Shown here: positions 35,584 to 43,464 of the stretch, piece by piece | How the letters are laid out: each line of letters begins with the position of its first letter | Numbering within the stretch: the first letter of the stretch is position 1 | Assembly (NCBI GenBank): GCA_904420215.1 | Contig: CAJFUR010000061.1 | Location: 1 to 47,933 of the forward strand | Direction: 5' to 3' | Length of the DNA: 47,933 nt | Source: an uncultured Eggerthellaceae bacterium | GTDB taxonomy: Bacteria; Actinomycetota; Coriobacteriia; Coriobacteriales; Eggerthellaceae | Notes under the pieces: generated by a model | Databases searched by the model: none | Told to the model about the DNA's origin: nothing | Seen by the model: the letters and a program-made list of their open reading frames with translations, nothing else | Made by a program: the position numbers and the translations under genes

Positions 35584-36111
35584 ATGTTCAAGAAAGCTGT
35601 ACTCGCCTGCGCCACGGCCGTTCTGCTCGCCTTCGGCGCCACCGCCCTTGCGGGCTGCGGCGGCCAGAGTGCCGAAGACCTCATCCGCGACAACCTGTCG
35701 GCCGAGTTCGACCAGGTGAAGAACCTCGACGAGGAATTCCTGAACGAAGTCACCGCAGACGCCTCCACGTCGGGGCTCGAGGAATTCGGCATCGACGCGG
35801 TGGAGCTCATGAAGGCGTACTTCGGCGGGTTCGACTACGTTATCGACGACGTGACGGTGGACGGCGACACGGCCACGGCAACCGTCACCCTCACCTGCAA
35901 GAGCTTCGACGACTACATGAACGCGATCACCGACGTCGCAATGAGCGCCAGCAGCGACGCCGACTTCGGCGCCGCCATCATCGAAGCCGTGAACGCCATC
36001 GAGCCGGTGCAGATCGACCCGATCGAGATCCCCTACGAGAAGGTGGACAACACGTGGGAGCCCACGGCCGAAGGCGAGCAGGCGCTCTACTCCGCCCTGT
36101 TCGAAGGCTAG
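35584..36111 (+). CDS. Secreted lipoprotein of unknown function
   Basis: MFKKAVLACATAVLLAFGATALAGCGG signal peptide/lipobox; RBS AAAGGGG. Confidence 0.85.
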   Translation: MFKKAVLACATAVLLAFGATALAGCGGQSAEDLIRDNLSAEFDQVKNLDEEFLNEVTADASTSGLEEFGIDAVELMKAYFGGFDYVIDDVTVDGDTATATVTLTCKSFDDYMNAITDVAMSASSDADFGAAIIEAVNAIEPVQIDPIEIPYEKVDNTWEPTAEGEQALYSALFEG

Positions 36112-36173
36112 CCCTCGAGCCGCGCCGCCGCCCAGCTGCAGGGCCACGGCAGGCGATGCGAGGAAACCCCGGG

Positions 36174-36211
36174 AAGCCGCGTTCCGGAACATGCCGGAAC
36201 GCGGCTTTTCC
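36174..36211 (+). terminator. Intrinsic terminator after lipoprotein gene
   Basis: AAGCCGCGTTCCGG (36174-36187) / CCGGAACGCGGCTT (36194-36207) then TTCCTTTT. Confidence 0.85.
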
Positions 36212-36215
36212 TTTT

Positions 36216-36233
36216 GACGGGTTGCAACCCGTC
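36216..36233. repeat. Perfect 18-bp palindrome
   Basis: GACGGGTTGCAACCCGTC. Confidence 0.8.
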
Positions 36234-36501
36234 CCAAGCCATGAAGATCCGCCTCTCGCCAGCCGCCTCCTGCGGGCAGGTTTCGCAGGACGCCAACCCA
36301 CTCGCGCCCGCAAGCAATCCCGCGGCGGGCGCGCCATCTTCCTCCGGCGCGTCCGCCGCAACCCGCTCGCGCCCGCACGGCCCGCCCACTGCGCCAGCCG
36401 GAGGATTACCGAATGATGACAGAACGGCCGAACCTTTGCCGCGCGTGCTAGTATTGAGGCATGCCACCTGCACATTCGCACGGCGTTGCAAGGAGGATGC
36501 C

Positions 36502-36576
36502 ATGGGGTATTTGATTTCCTTGCTGTGCTTCATAGGCGCCACCCTGTGCGTCTCGCTCATCCGGCGCCTCAACTGA
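36502..36576 (+). CDS. Candidate 24-aa hydrophobic peptide
   Basis: AAGGAGGATGCC-ATG; MGYLISLLCFIGATLCVSLIRRLN; followed by a strong terminator. Confidence 0.5.
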   Translation: MGYLISLLCFIGATLCVSLIRRLN

Positions 36577-36626
36577 AGCGCGCAAGGCGCGTGCCTCCGC
36601 CTGCCTAGGGCGCAAGGCCCGCGCTT

Positions 36627-36662
36627 CCGCCTGCCCGGTCATCGATCGGGCAGGCGGTTTTG
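36627..36662 (+). terminator. Intrinsic terminator
   Basis: CCGCCTGCCCG (36627-36637) / CGGGCAGGCGG (36647-36657) then TTTTGTT. Confidence 0.9.
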
Positions 36663-36823
36663 TTGACACTTCCCGTCATTCAATTACAATCGGAGCGAAC
36701 CCATTGATACGCCGCCCCGCGGCGAAGCGCGCCCGCGACGGGCCGGCGGCCCCGCCGCCTGCATGCCCGCCCGCAGCGCCCGCGCGCGGAAGGCAAGGCA
36801 CTGCGAAAAAGGAATGCGCATTC

Positions 36824-38041
36824 ATGGAAACCTGGCTTGCCTGCAGGCAGAAGCGGCTCGGCGTCGTCGGGCTGGTGTGCCTGCTCGTCATCACCTCGCT
36901 CGTCACTCCCCTGTCGCTGGACATGTACACGCCGGCCATCCCCCACATGACCGACTACTTCGACGCCGACGCCGGCACCGTCAACCTCACGCTGGTGGAC
37001 TACTACCTGTTCTTCGCGGTGGGGCTTTTGCTGTTCGGGCCGGTGAGCGACCGCTTCGGGCGCAAGCCCGTGCTCGTTGCGGGCGTGGTCACCTATGTGG
37101 CGGCCAGCGCGCTGTGCGCCATGGCGTTCGACATCTGGATGCTGGTGGGCATGCGCATCGTGCAGGCCTTGGGGGCAGGCGCCACGAGCGCGGTCTCCAC
37201 GGCGGTGGTCAAGGACGCCATCGCCGCCGACAAGCGCGAAATGGTGCTTTCGGTGGTGCAGGTCATGTTCGTCATCGGCCCCGTGCTCGCGCCCGTGGTG
37301 GGCGCGCTGGTGCTGCAGGTGGCCGACTGGCGCATGACGTTCTGGGTGCTGGCGCTCATCGGCACCGGATGCCTGGTGCTGGTGCTGCTGTTCGAGGAGA
37401 CGCTTCCCGTGCAGGAGCGTGCGCAAACGGGCGTGGCGGGCACGCTGAAAAGCCTCGTGGTGGTGGCGAAAAACAAGGGCTTTTCGGCGTTCCTTCTCAT
37501 AGCAGCCCTGTTCAACCTGCCCTTCATGGCCTACATCGCCGTGGGGTCCTACGTGTACATCACGTTCTTCGGCCTGTCCGAGCTGGCCTACAGCTGCTTT
37601 TTCGCCGCCGCGGCGCTCGTCACCGCGGCAGGCCCCCTCATTTGGCTCTTCGCCTCGCGGTTCGTGAGCGCGCGCACGTTCACCACCGTCCTCGTAGTCG
37701 TGGGCGCGGCGGCGGGCGTGGCCATGCTGGCAGTGGGCACCCTCTCGCCCGTGCTCTTCTGCGTCACCTTCGTGGCCTTCGCGCTGGCCGAGGCGGCCAT
37801 CCGGCCCTACAGCACGAACATCCTGCTTTCCCAGCAGGAGCGCGACACGGGCGCGGCCTCGTCGCTCATCAACTTCGCCAACACGGCCGTGGGCAGCGTG
37901 GGCATGCTGCTCGCCGTGCTGCCGTGGCCCAACTACGTCGTGGGGGTGGGCGCCATCATCGTGGCCACCATGGCGGCGGCGGGCCTCGTGTGGTGGGCGC
38001 TCCTGCGCTCGCGCATCCCGCTTCCCGGCATCAAGGACTGA
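36824..38041 (+). CDS. MFS transporter, Bcr/CflA drug-resistance type
   Basis: SLDMYTPAIPHMTDYFDADAGTVNLTLVDYYLFFAVGLLLFGPVSDRFGRKPVLVAGVV; about 12 TM segments. Confidence 0.9.
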   Translation: METWLACRQKRLGVVGLVCLLVITSLVTPLSLDMYTPAIPHMTDYFDADAGTVNLTLVDYYLFFAVGLLLFGPVSDRFGRKPVLVAGVVTYVAASALCAMAFDIWMLVGMRIVQALGAGATSAVSTAVVKDAIAADKREMVLSVVQVMFVIGPVLAPVVGALVLQVADWRMTFWVLALIGTGCLVLVLLFEETLPVQERAQTGVAGTLKSLVVVAKNKGFSAFLLIAALFNLPFMAYIAVGSYVYITFFGLSELAYSCFFAAAALVTAAGPLIWLFASRFVSARTFTTVLVVVGAAAGVAMLAVGTLSPVLFCVTFVAFALAEAAIRPYSTNILLSQQERDTGAASSLINFANTAVGSVGMLLAVLPWPNYVVGVGAIIVATMAAAGLVWWALLRSRIPLPGIKD

Positions 38042-38231
38042 GGTCGCGAGGCGCACGGCGGACTGGCGACCCATCGCGCCTCCAGCGGCCTTCGGGCTGC
38101 GGCCCCGCCGAAACCTGCGAACGCCCGCGCCGCAGCTTGGGGAGCGTTTCTCCCAAGACCCCTCCCTCGGCCGCCCCTGCACAGCCAAGCGGCCATAGCC
38201 GCGAGCGCGGCGAAGGGGGTTGGCGCACTCC

Positions 38232-39359
38232 CTACAGCGAAAGCGCCGCCGTGCTGGCGAAGACGGCGGCGGCGTAGAATGCGCCGAGGGCTATGTTCAA
38301 CCCGCACACCTGCGCCATGGCCCCGATGCGCGCCGCGGGCGCGAGCGGGTTTTTCAGCAGCGCGTTCAGAAGAGGGATGCATCCCAAAAGCATGAAGACC
38401 ATCACCAGAAGCCCGTTCGGGAAGAACGCCGCCACCAGCACCACGATGGCCGCAAGCCACGCGAACACGAGCGCATGGTAGAGCCTCCGCGCGCGGGCAC
38501 GCCCCAGAAGCACGGGAAGCGTGTGGCGCCCGGCCTCCACGTCCTTCTCGATGTCGCAGGTGTTGTTCGTCATCATGATCAGGCCCACGCCTATGATGGT
38601 GGGCAGGGCCCACAGCAGCGCCCGCAGGTCGAAGTCTTTCGTGAGCGCCTGGTAGCTGGCAAGCACGATGAGGCCGCCCATGACGAACCCGCTGGCAAGC
38701 TCGCCTATGGGCAGGTAGGACAGCGGCGTTTTCCCGGCGGAGTACAGCACCACGAAAAGGGCGCCCGCCACGCCGATGACGAGCGGGATCCACCCCGCCT
38801 GCACAATGACGTACACGCCCAGCGCGAACGCCGCCGCCAGAAACCCGATGGCCAACGCCAGCGCGGCACGGGGATTCACGTCGTTGTACACCAGCACCGC
38901 GTCGCTGGGGTCCACGTTGTCCTCGACCGAGTCCGCACCCTTCACGTAGTCGTAGTAGTCGTTGAAGGTGTTCACGGCCGCCTGCATGAGGATGGCGATG
39001 GCCAGAAGCACGCACGCCATGACGACCGACACGCCGCCGTGCGTGGCCGTCGCACAGGCCGTGGCCACCAGCACGGGGAAGATGGCCGCCGGCCACGTGT
39101 GGGGGGCCGCCAGCTGTACGCACATGCGCAGCGTGAGGCGTCCCGCAGCTCGCCCGGCGGCGGGCGTGGAAGCCCCAGATCCAGCGGCGTCCGGCGCCGA
39201 GGCAGCGGCAGGAACGAACCCGGCGGAGGCATTGCCGCGCTCGCTGGCGGCGGCAGCGCCGGAAGCACCGGCTCTGCCGCCAGACGCGCCCACGTCGGCT
39301 CCGTCGAGCATGCCGGCGGCGGCAGAGCGGGACATCCCGGCATCGGTGGTGTGACCCAT
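38232..39359 (-). CDS. menA: UbiA-family prenyltransferase, likely 1,4-dihydroxy-2-naphthoate polyprenyltransferase (MenA), with Ala-rich N-terminal extension
   Basis: NTFNDYYDYVKGADSVEDNVDPSDAVLVYNDVNP, MMTNNTCDIEKDVEAGRHTLPVLLGR. Confidence 0.85.
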   Translation of the reverse strand: MGHTTDAGMSRSAAAGMLDGADVGASGGRAGASGAAAASERGNASAGFVPAAASAPDAAGSGASTPAAGRAAGRLTLRMCVQLAAPHTWPAAIFPVLVATACATATHGGVSVVMACVLLAIAILMQAAVNTFNDYYDYVKGADSVEDNVDPSDAVLVYNDVNPRAALALAIGFLAAAFALGVYVIVQAGWIPLVIGVAGALFVVLYSAGKTPLSYLPIGELASGFVMGGLIVLASYQALTKDFDLRALLWALPTIIGVGLIMMTNNTCDIEKDVEAGRHTLPVLLGRARARRLYHALVFAWLAAIVVLVAAFFPNGLLVMVFMLLGCIPLLNALLKNPLAPAARIGAMAQVCGLNIALGAFYAAAVFASTAALSL

Positions 39360-39534
39360 GAGGAAACGCTTCCTTTCGCCCGGACGCCGCGCATGCCGCC
39401 TTCTGCATTCCCGGCACGGCGCAGGCATCCCCCAAGCGCGCACGGCGGTGATTCGGCGGAAGTTCGCCGCATGGGCCGCCGTTTGCGCTACGATATCCAT
39501 GACGGAACCATTGTAACCGACGAGGGGGCCTGCC

Positions 39535-39972
39535 ATGCGGGTTTGCACGCCAATTGCCGTCCGCTACGGCGAAACCGACATGATGGGCGTGGTGTACCAC
39601 GCGAACTACCTGCTGTACTTCGAAGACGCCCGCACGGCGTTCCTCGAGGCCATAGGGTATCCCTACCGCCTCATCGAGGAAGCGGGCCTGATGTCTCCCG
39701 TGCTGCACTTCGCATGCGACTACGGCGAGCCGCTGCGCTACGGCGACGCCGCCGTGGTGCGCACGCGTCTCGTGCTGGCGCGCCCCACGAAGGCCACCTA
39801 CGCCTACGAGGTGTTCCGCGAGGGCATGGACTTCGATGCCGACAAGCCGCTCGCGCAGGGCCGCAGCACGCACTGCCTGGTGGAGAAGGACACGTTCAAG
39901 CCGGTGAGCATGAAGAAGGCCACCCCCGAACTCTACGCCCGCTACCTCGAAGTCGTGGAACCGGAGGCGTGA
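39535..39972 (+). CDS. Acyl-CoA thioesterase, YbgC/4HBT hotdog family
   Basis: VRYGETDMMGVVYHANYLLYFEDARTAFLEAIGYPY. Confidence 0.93.
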   Translation: MRVCTPIAVRYGETDMMGVVYHANYLLYFEDARTAFLEAIGYPYRLIEEAGLMSPVLHFACDYGEPLRYGDAAVVRTRLVLARPTKATYAYEVFREGMDFDADKPLAQGRSTHCLVEKDTFKPVSMKKATPELYARYLEVVEPEA

Positions 39973-39974
39973 GG

Positions 39975-40002
39975 CGCCTGCCGCGGACGTCCGCGGCAGG
40001 CG
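39975..40002. repeat. Perfect 28-bp palindrome between convergent genes
   Basis: CGCCTGCCGCGGAC|GTCCGCGGCAGGCG. Confidence 0.85.
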
Positions 40003-40044
40003 GAACGCCCCGACGCCGGCGGCGTCCCCGAGCCTGCTTCGCGC

Positions 40045-40977
40045 CTATTTCCAGCGTATCTGCACCGGGTCTTCGAAAAGGGTCGGCAGCGCCGCGGGGT
40101 CGAAGCCCTGCAGAAGCTCCTCCGGCGTGGCGGGGTCGCAGGTGGGCGCCAGCCCGGTGATGCCGGCAATGTGCCCGATGACGCCTTCGGGCGTCTTGAA
40201 CCGCGCGAGCAGGGCGTCGAGGGCCGCATCATGGTCGCGCTTGGAAAGGCGCCGGTCGCGCTCGGCCACGACGAGCGGCACGTGCGCGTACACCGGGTGC
40301 GGCAGCCCCAGCAGGTCTTGCAGGTGCATCTGCTGCGGCGTGGAACACAGGAGGTCCACGCCGCGCACCACCAAGTTCACGCCCTGCGCCGCGTCGTCCA
40401 CCACCACCGCCAGCTGGTAGGCGAACGTCCCGTCCGAGCGGCGCACCAGAAAGTCGCCGCATTCCCGCGCGAGGTTCTGCCGGTAGTCTCCCTGCACCAG
40501 GTCGCGCAGGAAAACGTCGCAGTCGGGCACGCGGAGCCGCTGGGCGGGCACACGCCCAGCCGCCGCGCGCTGCGCGCGCTCTTCGTCCGAAAGGCGGCGA
40601 CACGTGCCCGGGTACACCGGTTTCTCGCCCCGGTGCGGGGCCGAGGCCGCGTGCAAATCGGCCCGCGTGCAGAAGCAGGGGTACACCAGCCCCTGCGCCG
40701 AGAGCGCGTCAAAGGCCGCGCGGTACGCCTCCTCGCGGCCATGCTGGAAGAAAGGCCCCTCGTCCCACGTGAGCCCCAGCCGCTCGAAGTCGCGCTGCAC
40801 GGCGTCGGCGTAGGTGGGCTTCGAGCGCTGCGCGTCCAAGTCCTCTATGCGCAGCACGATGCGCCCGCCTTGCGCCTTCGCCACCAGCCACGCCACGAGC
40901 GCCGCGAACACGTTGCCCGCATGCATGCGCCCCGTCGGCGAAGGCGCGAACCTCCCTTTCACCGGCTGCTCAGACAT
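40045..40977 (-). CDS. gluQ: Glutamyl-Q tRNA(Asp) synthetase (GluQ-RS)
   Basis: GRFAPSPTGRMHAGNVFAALVAWL, LRIEDLDAQRSKP, Zn ligands CFCTRAD...YPGTC, RRLSKRDHDA; about 310 aa, lacks anticodon-binding domain. Confidence 0.9.
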   Translation of the reverse strand: MSEQPVKGRFAPSPTGRMHAGNVFAALVAWLVAKAQGGRIVLRIEDLDAQRSKPTYADAVQRDFERLGLTWDEGPFFQHGREEAYRAAFDALSAQGLVYPCFCTRADLHAASAPHRGEKPVYPGTCRRLSDEERAQRAAAGRVPAQRLRVPDCDVFLRDLVQGDYRQNLARECGDFLVRRSDGTFAYQLAVVVDDAAQGVNLVVRGVDLLCSTPQQMHLQDLLGLPHPVYAHVPLVVAERDRRLSKRDHDAALDALLARFKTPEGVIGHIAGITGLAPTCDPATPEELLQGFDPAALPTLFEDPVQIRWK

Positions 40978-40982
40978 GCGCC

Positions 40983-42350
40983 TTATTTCCTGCGCAAGTC
41001 TTCCACATGCTTCGCCTTGCCGGTGGTGCGCTCGATGCCGCCCGGCTCCACCAGCTTCACCTGCACGCCCACCAGAAGCACGCCCTTCAGCTTCTCGGCA
41101 ATGGAAGCGCGGAAGGCGTCCATCTCCGCATACGAGTCGGAGAACGCCTCGGGCTTCAGTTCCACGTGCACGCTCATGCGGTCGAGACCCGTCTCGTTGT
41201 CCACCACGATGCGGTAGTGGGGCGTCACGCCCTCGATGCCGGCAAGCACGTCTTCCACCTGGCTGGGGAACACGTTGGTGCCGCGGATGATGAGCATGTC
41301 GTCGCAGCGCGAGCGCACCTTCTGCATGCGCGCCGTGGTGCGCCCGCAGGCGCACGGCTCGCGCACGACGCGCGTCAGGTCGTGCGTGCGGTAGCGCAAG
41401 ACGGGGATGGCCTGCTTGTCCAGCGGCGTGAGCACCAGCTCGCCCACTTCGCCCTCCGGCACGGGCTCGCCCGTCTCGGGGTCCACTACCTCCCACAGGA
41501 AGTGGTCCTCCGCAATGTGCTGCATGTCGCGCGACGCGAGGCATTCCCCGGACACGCCCGGCCCCATGACCTCGGTGAGGCCGTAGTTGTCGGTGCACAC
41601 GATGTGCATCCGGCGCTCTATCTCGGCCTTCAGCCCCGGCGGGCACGGCTCGCCGCCGAACAGCCCCACGCGCAGCGTGGAGGCCTCCCAGTCGAAGCCC
41701 AGGCGCTCCCCCACCTCGCACACGTGCAGCGCATAGGAGGGCGTGGCGATGAGCACCGTGGTGCCGTAGTCCTCTATCATGGCGATGTGCCGCTCGGTGT
41801 TGCCCGAGCCGGCGGGGATCATCATGCAGCCCAGCTTCATGAGGCCGTAGTGCAGGCCGAAACCGCCCGTGAACATGCCGTAGCCGAACGCCATCTGTGC
41901 CCGGTCGCCGGGCACGACGCCCGCCATCTGCGCCAGGCGCGCGATGCAGTCGCTCCACACGTCCATGTCGTGAGCGTTGTAGCCCACCACGATGGGCTTG
42001 CCGGTGGTGCCCGACGAGGCGTGCAGCTCCTTCACTTCGGAAAGCGGCACGGCGAAAAGCCCGTAGGGGAACGTCTCGCGCAGCACGCCCTTGTCCGTGA
42101 ACGGGAGCTTGCGCACGTCCTCGAGCGTGCGGATGTCGCCGGGCGCCACGCCGAGCGCGTCCATGCGCTCGCGGTACCACGCCACGCGCCCGTAGGTCCA
42201 CGCCACCTGCGCCTTGAGCTTCTCCAGCTGAATGGCGCGGATCCGCTCGCGCGGGGCGCATTCCACGTCGGGCGCGTAGACGGGCAGGCCGGAGAAGTCG
42301 CCTGCGGCAGCCGCGGCCAGGGCGGCCCCCTTGACGGTCAAGTCCACCAT
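40983..42350 (-). CDS. paaK: Phenylacetate-CoA ligase family protein
   Basis: LHASSGTTGKPIVVGYNAHDMDVWSDC, FGYGMFTGGFGLHYG, YRTHDLTRV, RGTNVFPSQVEDVL. Confidence 0.93.
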   Translation of the reverse strand: MVDLTVKGAALAAAAAGDFSGLPVYAPDVECAPRERIRAIQLEKLKAQVAWTYGRVAWYRERMDALGVAPGDIRTLEDVRKLPFTDKGVLRETFPYGLFAVPLSEVKELHASSGTTGKPIVVGYNAHDMDVWSDCIARLAQMAGVVPGDRAQMAFGYGMFTGGFGLHYGLMKLGCMMIPAGSGNTERHIAMIEDYGTTVLIATPSYALHVCEVGERLGFDWEASTLRVGLFGGEPCPPGLKAEIERRMHIVCTDNYGLTEVMGPGVSGECLASRDMQHIAEDHFLWEVVDPETGEPVPEGEVGELVLTPLDKQAIPVLRYRTHDLTRVVREPCACGRTTARMQKVRSRCDDMLIIRGTNVFPSQVEDVLAGIEGVTPHYRIVVDNETGLDRMSVHVELKPEAFSDSYAEMDAFRASIAEKLKGVLLVGVQVKLVEPGGIERTTGKAKHVEDLRRK

Positions 42351-42355
42351 GCGCC

Positions 42356-42871
42356 TCACCTCCCGCCCGCCGGCGCCGCGGCGCCCGCCGACTCGCCGGA
42401 GGCGGCTCCCGCCGCAGCGGCATCGGCCGCCGCGGCGGGCGCGGCGCCGCCGGCAAGCGGGCTTGCCAGCATCGCTTGGTCCACCAGCTCCACCGGCTCG
42501 TGGGCGAGCAGCGCCTCGGCCTGCGCCACGTCTTTCACCGACAGCGCGATGTAGGTGGATATGAGCGAGTAGCTGTACGCCACGTTGACGCCGCAGTCGG
42601 CCATGACGCCCATCACGCGCGCCAGCTCGCCCGGGCGGTCGTCCAGGCGCACGCACAGCACCTCGGTCGTCGTGGCGGCCGCGCCCTGTTCGCGCAGCAC
42701 CTCCAAGGCCCCCTGGGGGTCGTCCACCACGAAGCGCACGATGCCGTAGTCGCCGGTGTCCGACGCGCTGTAGCCGCGCACGCTCACGCCGGCCGCCTCG
42801 AATGCGTCCAGCACGCGGCGCAAATGCCCCGGCTTGCTTTCCAGAAACACGCTCACCTGCATGACGCTCAT
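42356..42871 (-). CDS. Tandem ACT-domain amino acid-binding protein with Ala-rich tail
   Basis: VFLESKPGHLRRVLDAFEAAGVSVRGYSASDTGDYGIVRFVVDDP and VRLDDRPGELARVMGVMADCGVNVAYSYSLIS. Confidence 0.88.
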   Translation of the reverse strand: MSVMQVSVFLESKPGHLRRVLDAFEAAGVSVRGYSASDTGDYGIVRFVVDDPQGALEVLREQGAAATTTEVLCVRLDDRPGELARVMGVMADCGVNVAYSYSLISTYIALSVKDVAQAEALLAHEPVELVDQAMLASPLAGGAAPAAAADAAAAGAASGESAGAAAPAGGR

Positions 42872-43464
42872 CGCGCGCCGCCCCCTTCCCCGCCGGCGAA
42901 CGCCGCGCCCGACCGGAAGGCCGCCAAGTTGGCCTCGACCGTCTTTTCCGGCACGCGCGCCACGATGGCCGCCTCCCACGCCGCGCGCGGGAAGTCCAGC
43001 GCCGTGGAAAGCGCGCCCAGCAGCACCACATTGCCGGCCTTGGCCGTCCCCGCCTCGCGCGCCAGCTGCGTGGCGGGAATGAGCAGCGCCCCCAGAGCCG
43101 CCAGCTGCCCGCGGGCGTCTTCGGGCATGGAGGCCGTCCCGCAGGCCACGGGCAAGGGGACGATGGTCTCGTCGGCCACCAGCAGGCGCCCGCCACGCTT
43201 CAAGAAGGCGACGTTGCGCAGCGCCTCGGTGGTCTCGAAGGACACCACCACGTCGGCGCAGCCCGGGTCGCACACCATGGAGCGCACGTCGGAGCCGAAG
43301 CGCACCACCGTGGTCACCGCGCCGCCGCGCTGGGCCATGCCGTGGATCTCGGACACCTTGACGGCATGTCCCGAGCCGAGCGCCGCGCGCGCCAGCAGGT
43401 CGGCCGCAAGCACCGTGCCCTGCCCGCCCACGCCGCACAGAAGCACCGTCGTCGCGTCACTCAT
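42868..43464 (-). CDS. iorB: Indolepyruvate:ferredoxin oxidoreductase beta subunit
   Basis: VLLCGVGGQGTVLAADLLARAAL, KVSEIHGMAQRGGAVTTVVRFG. Confidence 0.93.
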   Translation of the reverse strand: MSDATTVLLCGVGGQGTVLAADLLARAALGSGHAVKVSEIHGMAQRGGAVTTVVRFGSDVRSMVCDPGCADVVVSFETTEALRNVAFLKRGGRLLVADETIVPLPVACGTASMPEDARGQLAALGALLIPATQLAREAGTAKAGNVVLLGALSTALDFPRAAWEAAIVARVPEKTVEANLAAFRSGAAFAGGEGGGAR

